64,000 nt of DNA from Mansonella perstans (taxonomy: Eukaryota > Nematoda > Chromadorea > Rhabditida > Onchocercidae): contig JBAMDO010000043.1 in NCBI GenBank assembly GCA_037074765.1, positions 417,501 to 481,500 on the forward strand, given 5' to 3'. Shown in pieces: positions 45,474 to 57,420 of the stretch (its first letter is position 1; each line of letters starts with the position of its first letter). The notes beneath the pieces are model-generated. The model made no database searches, was not told the DNA's origin, and worked only from the letters and a program-made list of their open reading frames with translations. The position numbers were made by a program, and so were the translations under genes.

Positions 45474-47618
45474 CGTAGAAGTAAACTTTTGAAACAATCT
45501 GAAATTTTTTCGATTAATGAACATTTATTCAATATTACAATTAGTGATCATTAGGCTAGGAAAAACAAATGATGATCATCATGATTTGAGCATTTTAATC
45601 GATTTCATACTTTGCTTTAATTTCATATAATATAATCATTCTTTTCACAAAAATATTTTTTATGAAAGCGAATAATACACGTCATACAATGGTGATCCAT
45701 TCCAATCATAAAAAATTAACTATAATTAGCTACTTTCCAATCTCTCTTTCAAATCATTCTACAAACAATATCGTGCCACCCTTTATAAAAATAAATTTCT
45801 TCGATATTACGGTATTTATAAATTCCTTCGATACTACGGTATTCATACCATTTCCACATTAGTTCCCTACAAAAACCACAGCCATTCCCGTAACTATCCT
45901 ATACAAAAACAATCTCTAACATATTATAACCAAATAAATTTTACCCTTTCACAAACACACCAACAAGTGATTGACAATTTTTATGCGGCCCGAAAGTGTA
46001 ACAGCACCAAGATCACTTTAATTCAAATGAGAGATGAAATGGTGCAAAAACTTTTCAAATCTGTTAGAATCATTTTCATTTTCGATGATGGTGATCTGTA
46101 TAACCACTAACACGATCGCTATCCAATTTACTCAGTCTGTAGAGCATTCCACTGAAATCAAATCCTTTCAATTGCTCCATTCATCGATCAGCAAATCCAA
46201 AATTTGAATAACTTAACCATAATCAAGAGTTCTATATGCTTGCTTTAAATATCATTATCTAGCAATCGCTCATGTATCATATCAACATTCTCACAAATAG
46301 ATCGCATATGATAAAAATAATAGCTAATTACTGAAAATAACCTTCCACCAATTTGTCCATCGTAATATCGAAAGGACAAAAAGTTCCAAAAAGTCTGTTG
46401 CACCGCTTATTGAATTAATTCATTTTTACTTAAAATGTGAAAAAAAAAATAAAATAAAATAAAATAAATGCTAACTAATATCAGTTATAGCTAAGTACTG
46501 TTATACTCACATCGTGTTGCAATCACATCATACCATATCCAGCTATATATTTGTTGAAAGGGTCACATTGTTTTAAAAAAAAAAATAAGCTTCAGTTTAT
46601 TTGCTATTTAATAAACACTCAACTTTTTTTAGCTTTTGCTCATCTTTAAAGTCGTAAATGTTGTGGAAAATTCTTCTTAAGCTCAATAGGCAAACATCAT
46701 AAACATTGTCAAGTGTTCAATTCATTACATTTGCCATTTCGTCACGAATGAATATATGCTTATTCATATCTGAGTGCTTCTCTCAAAAATATAAGTGCTG
46801 AAAAGTATAAATGCTAAATACATATCTAATTATAATAATAAATAAAAATAATATTGAACACGTTAGTGTTCCATGTCTTACAGTAAGACTAATCAAAATA
46901 CCATTCATTTGTCCCTTTTTAAGAGAGCTATGATTAGCCGATTCCTAAGTAATCATATTTGTAAATATCTGATGGAAGCATAACAAAAGTCATCTTGAAA
47001 GATGATCACTAATATGGCAGTCAGAAATCTTTAGCAAAGCAGATTAAGACGAAATGGTATGTTGCATAATTGCTTCAGCATGCTTCAGTACTTGTCCGTT
47101 GATGCCCTGTAATCATACGAATGATGCATGCACTCTGGCTCCAATCCTCGTTTCTCGCAACCTTTGTAACAATTTTTCACAAAATCGCAAAATACTATAC
47201 CGGATGTGCGCGATAAACAAAAAAAAAAAGGAACTTGTCCAGAACATTTATCAAAGTTTGAGCAAAAGTAAAACGAAATTTTATAATTTTTTTTGTTATA
47301 TACGTCATCTCTCCACCTTTTCTCTTTCACACAGAACAATATCAACGAAAACACTTTTTTACAAACATGATTCACTACAAATTACAAAGTGCCATCTGAA
47401 CTTCAAGAAACTTTCTAGGAAAGATAATTTTCCTATAAATTCCAGATGACGAAGGTTTGCCTTATCAAAGCTACATACACTGTTTCTTTAATTTTTTATT
47501 ACATTGAAGTTCCTTTCCAAACAATTGAAATTTATTTCAACATGAACTAAAACAGACACATAGTACCACTAACTGACATACATTACGGTACCAATATGAA
47601 CATGTGAAGTAACGAAAA
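45474..47618. other. Intergenic between ARL1 and Rab genes
   Basis: About 2.1 kb with no supported exon. It should hold the ARL1 promoter and Rab 3' UTR. A short AAAAT repeat (about 46445-46470) and a 24-base near-duplicate (TTCGATA.TACGGTATT) at about 45797-45843 are visible. The Lys-rich plus-strand frame at 47054-47449 shows no family similarity. Confidence 0.5.
47531..47536 (-). terminator. Poly(A) signal, Rab gene
   Basis: AATAAA on the minus strand, 83 bases past the Rab stop codon. It supports the chosen last exon as the true 3' end of the gene. Confidence 0.6.
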
Positions 47619-49507
47619 TCAAACAAATGTTGGCTGCGCTACCGAAGAACAGCATGATGGTAAAAAGGACGATTTTTTGCCGGGAAGCGTAACGCCATCA
47701 ACATGGAAAGCAGAACCAAGGTGATCACTATCTTCGGAATCGGAATGCATATTGGATACTAAAAGGCGATCGCGCATTGCTGCTGCCAAATTATAGAATG
47801 CATCATCACAATTAATACCTGTCTTCGCGCTCACCTGCAAATCAATTTTAACTGCTTGAATTCCACAACACTTCCCACATTACAAGCTCGGCCTTTAACG
47901 GCTATTTGGATATTTTTAGGAAATATTTTAGAAAGCAACACAAACAAAGAAAATCACAACTATCGCACTGGTAATCTTCATACTACTTTTCCAATATTAT
48001 TGAGACACTACTGCATGTCGCGCAGAGTTGTTTAACAACCTGTCTTAGGTATTACAATACATGCATAGAATTAGCACGGAGAAGGACTATACGAAGTATT
48101 CACTATACTTTGCATTTATTGTAATATATTTATGATTTCATGCCACTCATGCCTCTAACACTTGACCCTCCAAAAATGATATAAATAAATTGAAATTTTC
48201 ATTTGTTAACTACGCAGCAGCTACTTTAATATTCATCAATTTCCTAAGAGTTGCATGCAAGCTGAATATGAAAGAAAAAAACAGTAAAGACACAAAAAAA
48301 ATGTAGGAAAAGCATGAACTGCAATTTCCACCAGTACATCAATAAAAAAAATAACTTCGTAAAGAGAAACTCCAAGCTGGCTGGCAAGTTGTTCAGCTCG
48401 TTCAAAATTAACCATTCTTTTGTCTTCTAAATCAGCTTTATTTCCAATCAACATTAATACTGCATTTGACGGTGCATGCACTCGAATTTCCTGCAATGTG
48501 TTCAGCTAAAAGATTACTTTTAAAGAAATGAAAGCGAGCAATTTCCTTTGAAACTTTTAAATTTTAGCCAATGAATCATTATATCGAAAAAAAAAAAAAA
48601 AACAGGTTCTCAAACAAAATTTCACGTCAGAAAAATTTTGGCACGGAAAATAATTCACCAAATCATTTTTCTCCATAAAGCTCACCTTTAACCAATAATC
48701 ACGCAAATTATCAAAAGACCGTTCATCTGTCAAATCATATACACACATCACTCCATGCGCTGAATGATAATATGAGTTATAGATTGTTCTATAACGTTCC
48801 ATTCCTGTAAAGATTTTAAATCAGCCAATTATTTCTTAAAGTATTTTTGCCCCTCCAACAATTCCGTTTTAATTCATGTTAAATTAATTATATATTCTAA
48901 GAATTGTAAGAGAAATATAAGGAATGATTTTATGCTAGTTATCAAATTATAAAAGTTTATCCCAAATCTATGATATATATTATTTTTTGAAACCCACTCC
49001 TATAATTTAATTTAGCATATACAAAGAATTTGGAGCTATAAATAATATCATATCTAAAATCATTGTTTATATATTTAAATGAAACAGGTCAAATTAATAG
49101 TTTTTGAATCAGGAATCATGTCAAATAGTCTTTTCCTACACGATAACATTCAGTGTTCGAATCAAATAGGCTGAACCAACAACGGGTTTATATGTGTTCT
49201 TATCTAGTTAATAAGACAATTCATTTGTAATGAAGATACGAATTAATGTTTCTTGAATATCGTATAAAAAAAAAGAATAAATTAATTCGGTTAAATGAAA
49301 ATTAGAAAATAAAGTACCAGCTGTATCCCATAATTCTAGCCGGATTTTATCACGACCAAGTTTGACTGTTTTCAATTTGAAGTCAACGCCAAGCGTAGTA
49401 ATATGATCCTGACGAAATGAATTTTCAGCAAAGCGTAGTAAAATGCATGATTTGCCACAGTTATGATCGCCAACAATAACGATTTTGAATAAATAATTGT
49501 AACTCAT
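47619..49507 (-). CDS. Atypical Rab-family GTPase (Gln-to-Met in switch II)
   Basis: Ras-superfamily GTPase with Rab hallmarks. Four phase-consistent exons (49507-49318, 48804-48686, 48490-48356, 47834-47619) give 219 residues. P-loop GDHNCGKS (13-20), switch I HITTLGVDF, WDTAG (60-64), Rab-type RYRTI, YDLTD, NKAD (120-123) and SAK (150-152) are all present, so nucleotide binding should work. Residue 65, normally the catalytic Gln of DTAGQE, is Met; this codon is the second of exon 2 and lies clear of the junction. The C-terminus has Cys-Cys at 209-210 but continues for nine residues to PTFV, so no prenylatable terminal CC, CXC or CAAX is present in this model. The Rab subclass is not recognised; C. 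elegans also has several atypical Rabs. A plausible AATAAA follows. Confidence 0.9.
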
Positions 49508-52500
49508 TACAATAATAATATGTTAACAGTGGGACGATTTCTACAATATGTCAAAGGAAGGAGTTAAAGGAGTGACGAATGCGATAACAGAGATGGAAAG
49601 GAAGAAAGGCTTGTAATTAGAAATAAGTCAGTAAAGAAGAACAAACGTACAGCCTTTTAAATTAGCAATGAATGCAATGTGAGCAGACACTGAAGGTAAA
49701 GCGATGATGAGGTGATTAATGAGAAATGTGAAAGTGATTAGTTTACTTCACAGGTACGGGTATTTTAGATGGTGTTAAACGATAAAGGAGCAAATGTTGG
49801 AAAGTAATGAGAAGTAGTTGAATGAATCAAATATATAACAAATGCATATGGTTATTATCTACCTATTATTCAGTAGCAATAACAGTTATAACGGTAGCAA
49901 ATTGATTGCAGTAATAATAACAATGTCAGAAAGCAACAGCAACAGCAGCAGCAACAGCAACAACAGCACAACAACAACAGCAGCAGCAGCAGCAGCAGCA
50001 GCAGTAGCAGTTCACTTTATCAAAATAACCAGTTCCTAAACGATTGGTGGTTGATCGTACGTGTAAGCAAAGTTAGGATGATGCGGTCACAAAGTGCTAT
50101 ACGAAGAAACGATTGGCTTCCAAATGACCTTACGATTCCCCGTATGCTGCACATCTCTCTCTCTTATATTCTCACTCCACCTCTCTGTATGTGCAGAGAA
50201 ATTCCGGTTTCCATATAAAATATTCTGTTGGGTACATAAAGAGAAAGAAAAGGGAGGAAATGTAGAACATAGGATGCATGTCAATTTTGACTATGAAATG
50301 TGATGAATGAACGCATAACGAAATTTTTAAGCTAACAAGGTATGATAGAAATGAAGAGGTATCTTCATAAGACAACAATGTTGTGAATAAGCTGAATTGA
50401 AAAGTTATTGGATCGTTGTCACGGATACAAATTTATATTTGACTTGTTGTACTGCACGTGTACAATACTAAAATGATGCATTTTTGGGCATTCATATTAT
50501 TTGAAAATTTGAAATAATTTATAATGTAAATTAAAATAAATTTTACAAAGATGAAAAAAATGAATGGTAATATGTCGATTATTTTTGATTCAATAATTGT
50601 TTACGTATAAAAAAAAATCAATCGATACTTTGTAAAAAATGAATCTAATGTATTGTAAATAATCTTTAGCATAATTTTATTGTTTAAGGTTAATCGGCAA
50701 ATTGTAAAGGATATCGGTATACTCTAAGAATATAAGTTAATTATATTGTAAGAATTTATCCTTCATATATCAATAAACTGTTATTTCAAACAATTTGAAC
50801 TATGCAAACAGCAAAAAAGATTTTTCATCGTCAAGTTTCATTTCCAAAACAAAGCTTTCGGAAAATATATATTTCCCTTTTTTAGATTGCATATCCTTGA
50901 ATGTTTGAAACTTTACAGCATAATTTTTCTGTTTTTTCATTTCATTTCATGTAACATTCTTAATTGATAGGTAAAATAACTTTTGTAGTGTAGGTTATTT
51001 AAAAGGTATCCTGCTAATGTTCACAAAATAGCTGGATGGTTTTTTCGTAAGAAAATTATTTATTAGCTATTTAATTGGTAATGAGAAAGGAACAGAGATA
51101 CATCTGTTGAGAATAAAGAATTGACTCGAATGAGATAAGCAACACACAATATAGTGAGATTTATTAGCCTAGAATAAAGCTTATGTTAAACTAACTGAAG
51201 CTTACATTTGATTTCCTATTTATCAGATATGTTTGCCCTAGCTCATCTAAAAATTTCCAATTCTTCATATTTTATCATTTATGATGTAGGGCAATAGCTG
51301 AATCTTGCTTCATGCAATTGTTTCATCGGAAAGTTCAAAAAATATGAAACAAGGCCTTTTACATCAAGCCCACTCATCCACAATATCCTTTTTTTACAAA
51401 AATCCTGTCCTAAAATTCAAAGGTGAAGATCCTTTTGCATTTTTAAAATATACACTTTAAATTTATACATTCACTAAATTCAGCAAAGAACACATGGCAG
51501 TATAGCACAAAAATAAAGTGGAATCATATAATTTTTCGGAAAAAGAAATTCCGCAAAGTGAGTTCCATATTACATGAAGAGTCGTGAACAAACAATTCAA
51601 AATCAAAAAACATTACCATTGGCTTGAACGGCTAATTTCATCGTAAATATATTTTTTTTTGCAGGTCGCACAAAATTTCGGCTTTGTATTTAGCAGTTCT
51701 CCGGTGAATTAATCAACTAATTGACAATTCCAAAGATTGAATTGAATCTTCCAGATAGTCGATATTTTAGTCTTCAAATTGCGCGTTCTACTTATTAAGA
51801 ATTGGAGTCCATCATATCTTATACTTCTACATACTGTATTATAAACTGCAGCACAATTTGAAAAATTGTTCGAAAAATGCCAACTATTGTTATTTCCCTC
51901 ACTTTACTCAAACCAAAGTTACTCTTTTAAAAGGGAGATTTTTAACTTTGCATTTGAAAAGGTTAAAGTATAACTGAAAAATAAGAGAAATTCTTTTGTA
52001 AGACACAAAAGTGCTGTTTTTATGTTGAACAAATAATCAGCAATTTTTTTCCCAAATATTTAGAGCAATTCTTACCAGTGGGACAAAACTGCACAACAGT
52101 TCTTTTCAACTAAGACTTGAGAGGTTATCCGACTAAAGTTGGAAAAGTATTAGCTAGTTAAAGCGAATTATTTTTTTGAGTAAGACTGGAAGTGTACCAT
52201 TGATTAAAATAGGTTCACCTACTAAAGATCATGAAAAAAGTAACCGAGAAGTTTGGATAACAATTTCCAACAACTATAAGATGATTTTCTGGATGCATTT
52301 TATTATCCTTTTTTTTTTGGCCTAGAACAAAACGGATTCATCAGCAGTATACAGCAGAAATAAAATGTTAAATTTCGAGAACGAGTTGAGGAGAAATAGA
52401 TGTTATTTAAAATCAGTGATGAGTCATGTTGGTGATGTTATTGATGATAACTTGTTGTGTAACCATCACTTAATTTCTTGAGGTAGGAAGGATGAATTAT

Positions 52501-52721
52501 CTAACTGATTATGAATTGCTCAAAGTGCAGCAGTTTGATTCGCTTGTTTTGCTACCATACTGAATTTTAATTTGGAAGTTCAAAGTGGAAAATAAATAAT
52601 TACCAGAGACTAAGGCAGCACTCATCGTGAAAACAATTGGAGGTCAGCTGATGCATTGCCGATAACAAGCCTCTCCTTCAGTGCTTTCAATTATATAATA
52701 AGAAAGTTGAAGGATGCAAAA
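49508..52721. other. Intergenic between Rab and cysteine-rich genes (divergent)
   Basis: About 3.2 kb with no supported exon. The two flanking genes diverge, so both promoters are here. The main feature is the CAG/CAA tract at 49932-50010. The CT/AG-rich segment at about 50150-50250 gives frames on both strands, none with recognisable similarity. Confidence 0.5.
49932..50010. repeat. (CAG/CAA)n trinucleotide repeat
   Basis: About 26 CAG/CAA-type units, with a pure run of CAG near 49978-50003. It sits about 430 bases upstream of the Rab start codon. On the plus strand it could read as poly-Ser, poly-Gln or poly-Ala depending on frame, but no supported exon contains it. Confidence 0.9.
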
Positions 52722-54727
52722 ATGTCTTCAATTTTCAACATGATGTTTCTTTCCGCCGGTTTCATCCTTTATTCTTTCATTTTTACAACACCAACGGTTC
52801 GTTTTTCTCCCAAATAAACTTACTGTTTGTCGACCAAATATATATTTTTGAAAATCAATAAGAGTAGTCTTAACTTTTTCTTGTTGCTAATAAATTGGTA
52901 AATATTGAATAACGAGAGGTTTAATAGTTATTACTGAAAATTCTAATCGATTGAAATCTCTTATGCTTTTCTAATATCCGTCCTCTTTCGATTTTAATGA
53001 AATTGTTTGAGATAGCAAGTATAAGAATTGTAAAACGTGATACGGCAGTGCTAGAAAAAATCCATAGCAATTTGCGAGAGAACTGTTTCCTGCGACCTTA
53101 CGGGGGATGCACGTGTACTGTGAAACAAGAAAATGGTATAGAAACCGTCAAAAATTACGATTCAAATGAACAGTGCGGATTAGACATTACAGGTAACTAT
53201 ATGTTATTAAGTATTTGATTTGCTTTGAAAAAAATCGACTAAGAATTGGTTCTTTCCTGAATATTTCCAGTGATGCCGAAGTTCGTCAAATTATTTGCAG
53301 TATAGTGAAATCCAGCAGGTTTTGAGCGAGAGTTTACGGTCTAATTAGCTAGCAGGAAATGCTTACGTTAATTTTTTGGCGTAATTTTTTGGATCGTTTT
53401 GCTGAGATAAACATCACAACAGCAACCAAAATGACATCGAACACTGCAATCCCTTTAAACAATGTGATACACAACACGAAGTTAAAATATAAGTTAACAT
53501 GTTAAGCAGGCCTGCACATATCTCGCTTTTATTTGTGATACTGTGATATTGATTTGAATCATCTTTAGTCTCGCTGTAATTATATCTTGTTTACACAGGA
53601 CGCCTTACTTTTCTTTCATTTTTTCAGAAATTAGAAGATACATGTAGAAAAACCGCGAAAAAATGTGAATACATAATGTCATACGGACCAAATAAACTCT
53701 TTTTATTGGCTATGACAAAGAAATAAAAAATCCTTCTAAGTGAATGATTCGTTAAAGCCAATATCTTATGACTCAAAATTTCATTAGCTTCATTATATTA
53801 AGCATAGATATGAAGACTGCTGTCTTCAAAAGTAAAAGAACTCCCGTTTAAGGAAAGGTTATCAGAAAGTTATCGCAACCAGCTGTTTTTTGCAAACTGT
53901 CTGATGCAAACATCTAATTAAACCGTTGAGAAACGAACATATCAAAGCTTGTATTTTCTGAATTTCCAGCAAATTGGATTTTTTTCAGGACAAACAATAC
54001 ATAATAAAAAACAGCTGAATATGGAAATTAAGGACCGGTACAGTACTTACAGGGAAGGCTGCTTTCCGTTACCATCGAAAGGTTGTAGGTGCGTTGAAAA
54101 AGATACAGCCGGTAATGAAGTGGTAACGAAATATGAAAATGAAACTCTGTGCAGAATTTCACAGGTATGTTACAAGTTTTAAATTATGTGGCGATAGTGA
54201 GTAAAAAAGTCTTCTGTTTGGAATCTCCGAACACATTTTACGTTTTTACATTGAACTCTCTTGTACTTTGTTGCTTAGAAAACATCATTCGTAGAAAAGT
54301 AAAAGAACAGCTGAGGAAGGACTATCGCAAAATGTTCGTGATCCAGTTCGGGAAAGAGCTCAAGCAAATTATCGTGCTGTCATTAACGAGTTAAATGAAA
54401 AATTCAAGGGACTCAAAGAAGGATGCTTTCCAAGACCTACGGGTAAGTACAGCTTTCAACTTCAGAATTCAGAAGAAACAAGTTCTAATCAGATGCGAAT
54501 GTCCACTTAGCCTTAACTAATTAATGTTCATAAAACAATTAGGTATGAGCTTAATTACAATTCTGCTGCAAACTTTAATTTTATTGATTTTGGAAATTCA
54601 AGGATGCTTATGCGTGATCGGAAAGGATCAAAACGGACGTGATATCACCGAACGGCGAACGAAGGATCGAGATTGTAAGTGCCAACCTGGTGAGCGTAGC
54701 CATGGATGTCCAATAGAGGGTGCCTAA
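52722..54727 (+). CDS. Secreted cysteine-rich three-repeat protein, unrecognised family
   Basis: Five exons (52722-52796, 53012-53192, 53989-54164, 54295-54442, 54603-54727) join in phase to 234 residues. Residues 1-25 are a hydrophobic signal peptide (MMFLSAGFILYSFIF). Three related repeats follow, each C-x6/7-C-x-C-x19/20-C, with Cys at 50/58/60/80, 110/118/120/140 and 188/195/197/218. Each begins CF.RP or CFPLP and has an NG or GN turn in the long loop, with variable helical, charged linkers between (ANYRAVINELNEKF before the third). The last repeat adds a short extra Cys pair (CKC, HGC). Basic sites VKR and SKR precede repeats 1 and 3. No family recognised and no function assigned; spacing suggests two disulfides per module. 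Exon 2 uses a weaker acceptor (TTTGAG). An AATAAA follows at 54888. Confidence 0.8.
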
Positions 54728-54887
54728 TATTAAAAACAATAGCTTTTTTCACTAATTTTTTATGAGAATAATTGTTCCGCATATTCTTATCATTTGTAAA
54801 ATTATCAAATCATTTTGTAATTTTTTCCAATCAAGAATTACAGTGGATATTATTTTACTCAAATTACAATATTGAAGCGAGTAATCA

Positions 54888-54893
54888 AATAAA
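54888..54893 (+). terminator. Poly(A) signal, cysteine-rich gene
   Basis: AATAAA 161 bases beyond the stop of the three-repeat secreted protein gene, supporting the assigned last exon. Confidence 0.55.
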
Positions 54894-57280
54894 GTAGTAG
54901 TTTTTGTTTGTTCTGTGTTTTATGAATAACTTGATTAGCAATGAATGTTTAATTTTTAACATTCTCACTACGTTTGGATACAAACTTATTTTGATCCCCT
55001 AATAAAAATCTCTTGTACGATACGGGCAACGACTGTTATGATGGCGATATACTACCAATTTGGTCAATCTTAAGACTGTGACGTAACTGTGACCATATAT
55101 TTAAAATAATCATGACCTTCAAAGAAAATTGCAAATGTCCGATTTATGAACCATACTCATTTGGTATTTATGTTTATCCGAATCTGGAAAAAAACAATTT
55201 TCAACAATTGTCTGGAGCTTTGTTCCAAATTATTTAAAGATTAATTTTTAAAGTAAGTAGTTCTGTTTCAGATATATTCACAAAAATAATGGCTTGTCGA
55301 TTGTTGATTTGTTAAGGCAGTTATATGAAATTTTTTGTACTGCTACGCATGTGTTCAATTTTATTATGGTTTTCAATATCTGCTTTTCTACGACCTTGTA
55401 TTCTGGAAGTTCAGTAATTAACAAGCAATGAGAATCTTCCACTCAAAAAAACGAAGTAGCAAGGAAGTAAAAAGTAGCAAAAAATATGCTTACAAATCCT
55501 TGTTGATCCTGACAGACCGCGCGAGAGCTTGGGAACCTAGAATTTAAAAATCTTAAATTATAGCTTCGAAAGTAGAATTGAATATTCTTTTATTTATTCC
55601 AAAAAATTCTGTAAGGAGGTCATCATCTCTATTCTTACCTTCCTAATTTAAAATATGAAGTAAAAGTAAAAGCAATTCCAGCGCACATCATCGATATTCT
55701 TTCGACTTATAATGTCATTATATGCAACAACTTCAACGATTGTCACTTTGGGCATTTAGAATTCTTTTCCTCTACAGAATAAGAGCACTGCTTCTTTTGC
55801 TGTTCCACTCTTTCCACTATGAAGTCAGTCAAATATCGTGATTTCTTCATTCTAGAAATTGGGATAAGATTTTTCATTTAATTTGCAAGTTACCCTTTTA
55901 AGCTGTTTCTCAGCTGAGGGCAGAATTTGTATTTTTCAGCATTCAGTCTAATGCACAGCTAATGGGCCTTGACCAATCCAATAACTTTACATTTTCGAGG
56001 TGGTGCTGCAAAGTTGATATCCAATGGGGCAGTCCTTTGATACCAAACACTGAGTTCAACACTAAAACAAAATTTTCAACCAATTTTTCCAAGAAGCTAA
56101 ATTTTTTAAAATTTAAAAGCCATTTTTTGAAGAAACTGTCACCTAACCAATTTGCGGCATTTTCGACTTGAAATACATATTCGACACATTTATTTGGATC
56201 AATCGTTGGTCATGAAAGGGATGATAACTGGCAAATATCACTAATAATACTATGCTAAATCACTGAAGAACTGATCATCATTCCCACTGTTGTTTAAGCC
56301 ACTTCCTACTGACATTGCATTGTCCTGAAGCAATTTCCAATTAGAGCTACACAAATACGTACTCAGTTACATGTATTTTTTGAATAATATTGATAGTGTT
56401 ATTTTTCTATCAGGAGCGCTTCTTATCTCTTTTGATACTTACCTATTAACATTTTATCATGCTAAGTAGTCTTAATTCAGATATGTACATATGATTTGAA
56501 AGTCTGTGCTAGATATATGTTGAATATGTCCAAAAAATCTATGTTTTGAGAATGAAGAGAAAAATACCAAAGTAGATAAAAAATGAACTGATAAGGAAAG
56601 CTGTAAATTGCATGTTGCAAGTAAAATAACAATTAGTAAGGGAAATGGTGAATGGAACAGAATAGAAATGTCGTTACATCGAATGAATTAGGATCTCATA
56701 ACTCTGACCTATTTGTAGGAATGAAGGATAGTCACGGAAAATTGGACTCGTTTTTTTTGATATAAATTTGTTTACATTTATTTAATGACTTCACTTGTCA
56801 TATTTTCTGTATATTTGTTCCTTTAATTTTACTAAACAGATTACTGTACTGGTTGGATTCATTTCATTATCTCATTTGCTTAACGACTCCATCTGTATAT
56901 CACTCAGTCCTCGCATATTTTATTATATGTATTTATAACAACCATTCTAGCAAAAATAGTTTATACTGCAATAATGCCACATGATAAAGTCTGATACCGA
57001 AGTGAATTGATTTCCGGAACGAAATGAATTGACATCCTATACACTTTTTAATTAACGATTTTTCTGCCCAGTACTTTGCTCGCTTCCTTTTTTTTCTCTC
57101 CCTACCTTGCCGGTTCCCTTTTTTCTTCCTCTCTCCCTACGCCTTCCCAATAATTTCTTCTTCAAACTGAACATCAGCTCAAAATCAAAAGCTTTTTCTA
57201 GTCCTTCAGGGAAAAGCTTTAAATCTTTCGAATTAAGATATAAATGTTTATTAGTGTAACACAATATACTAACAAAGAAC

Positions 57281-57286
57281 TTTATT
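57281..57286 (-). terminator. Poly(A) signal, desaturase
   Basis: AATAAA on the minus strand about 135 bases past the desaturase stop codon. A second hexamer lies at about 57247-57252. Confidence 0.55.
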
Positions 57287-57420
57287 GTGTGAAAATTTTT
57301 CTGTATTGGCAAAAGCAGAACTCATATCAATAGAATCGAACTATTACCAAATGTTGAAAAATTGAAGCTAGGGAATCCACAAATTCATTTTTTAAAACTG
57401 TTCACAAAAAATTCAACGAA

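Larger units (their letters stand above)
54728..57420. other. Intergenic between convergent genes
   Basis: About 2.7 kb between the 3' ends of the cysteine-rich gene (plus) and the desaturase (minus). No supported exon; frames at 55962-56171 (plus) and 57052-57312 (minus, Lys/Arg-rich) have no similarity, and the latter lies in the probable desaturase 3' UTR. Confidence 0.5.

Noticed and set aside
47054..47449. Longest plus-strand open frame in the ARL1-Rab gap
   Set aside because: Lys/Asn/Ser/Phe bias typical of AT-rich DNA, no domain, no splice boundaries.
57052..57312. Minus-strand Lys/Arg/Gly-rich frame
   Set aside because: Lies downstream of the desaturase stop and overlaps its poly(A) signals; a CT-rich tract explains the basic residues.
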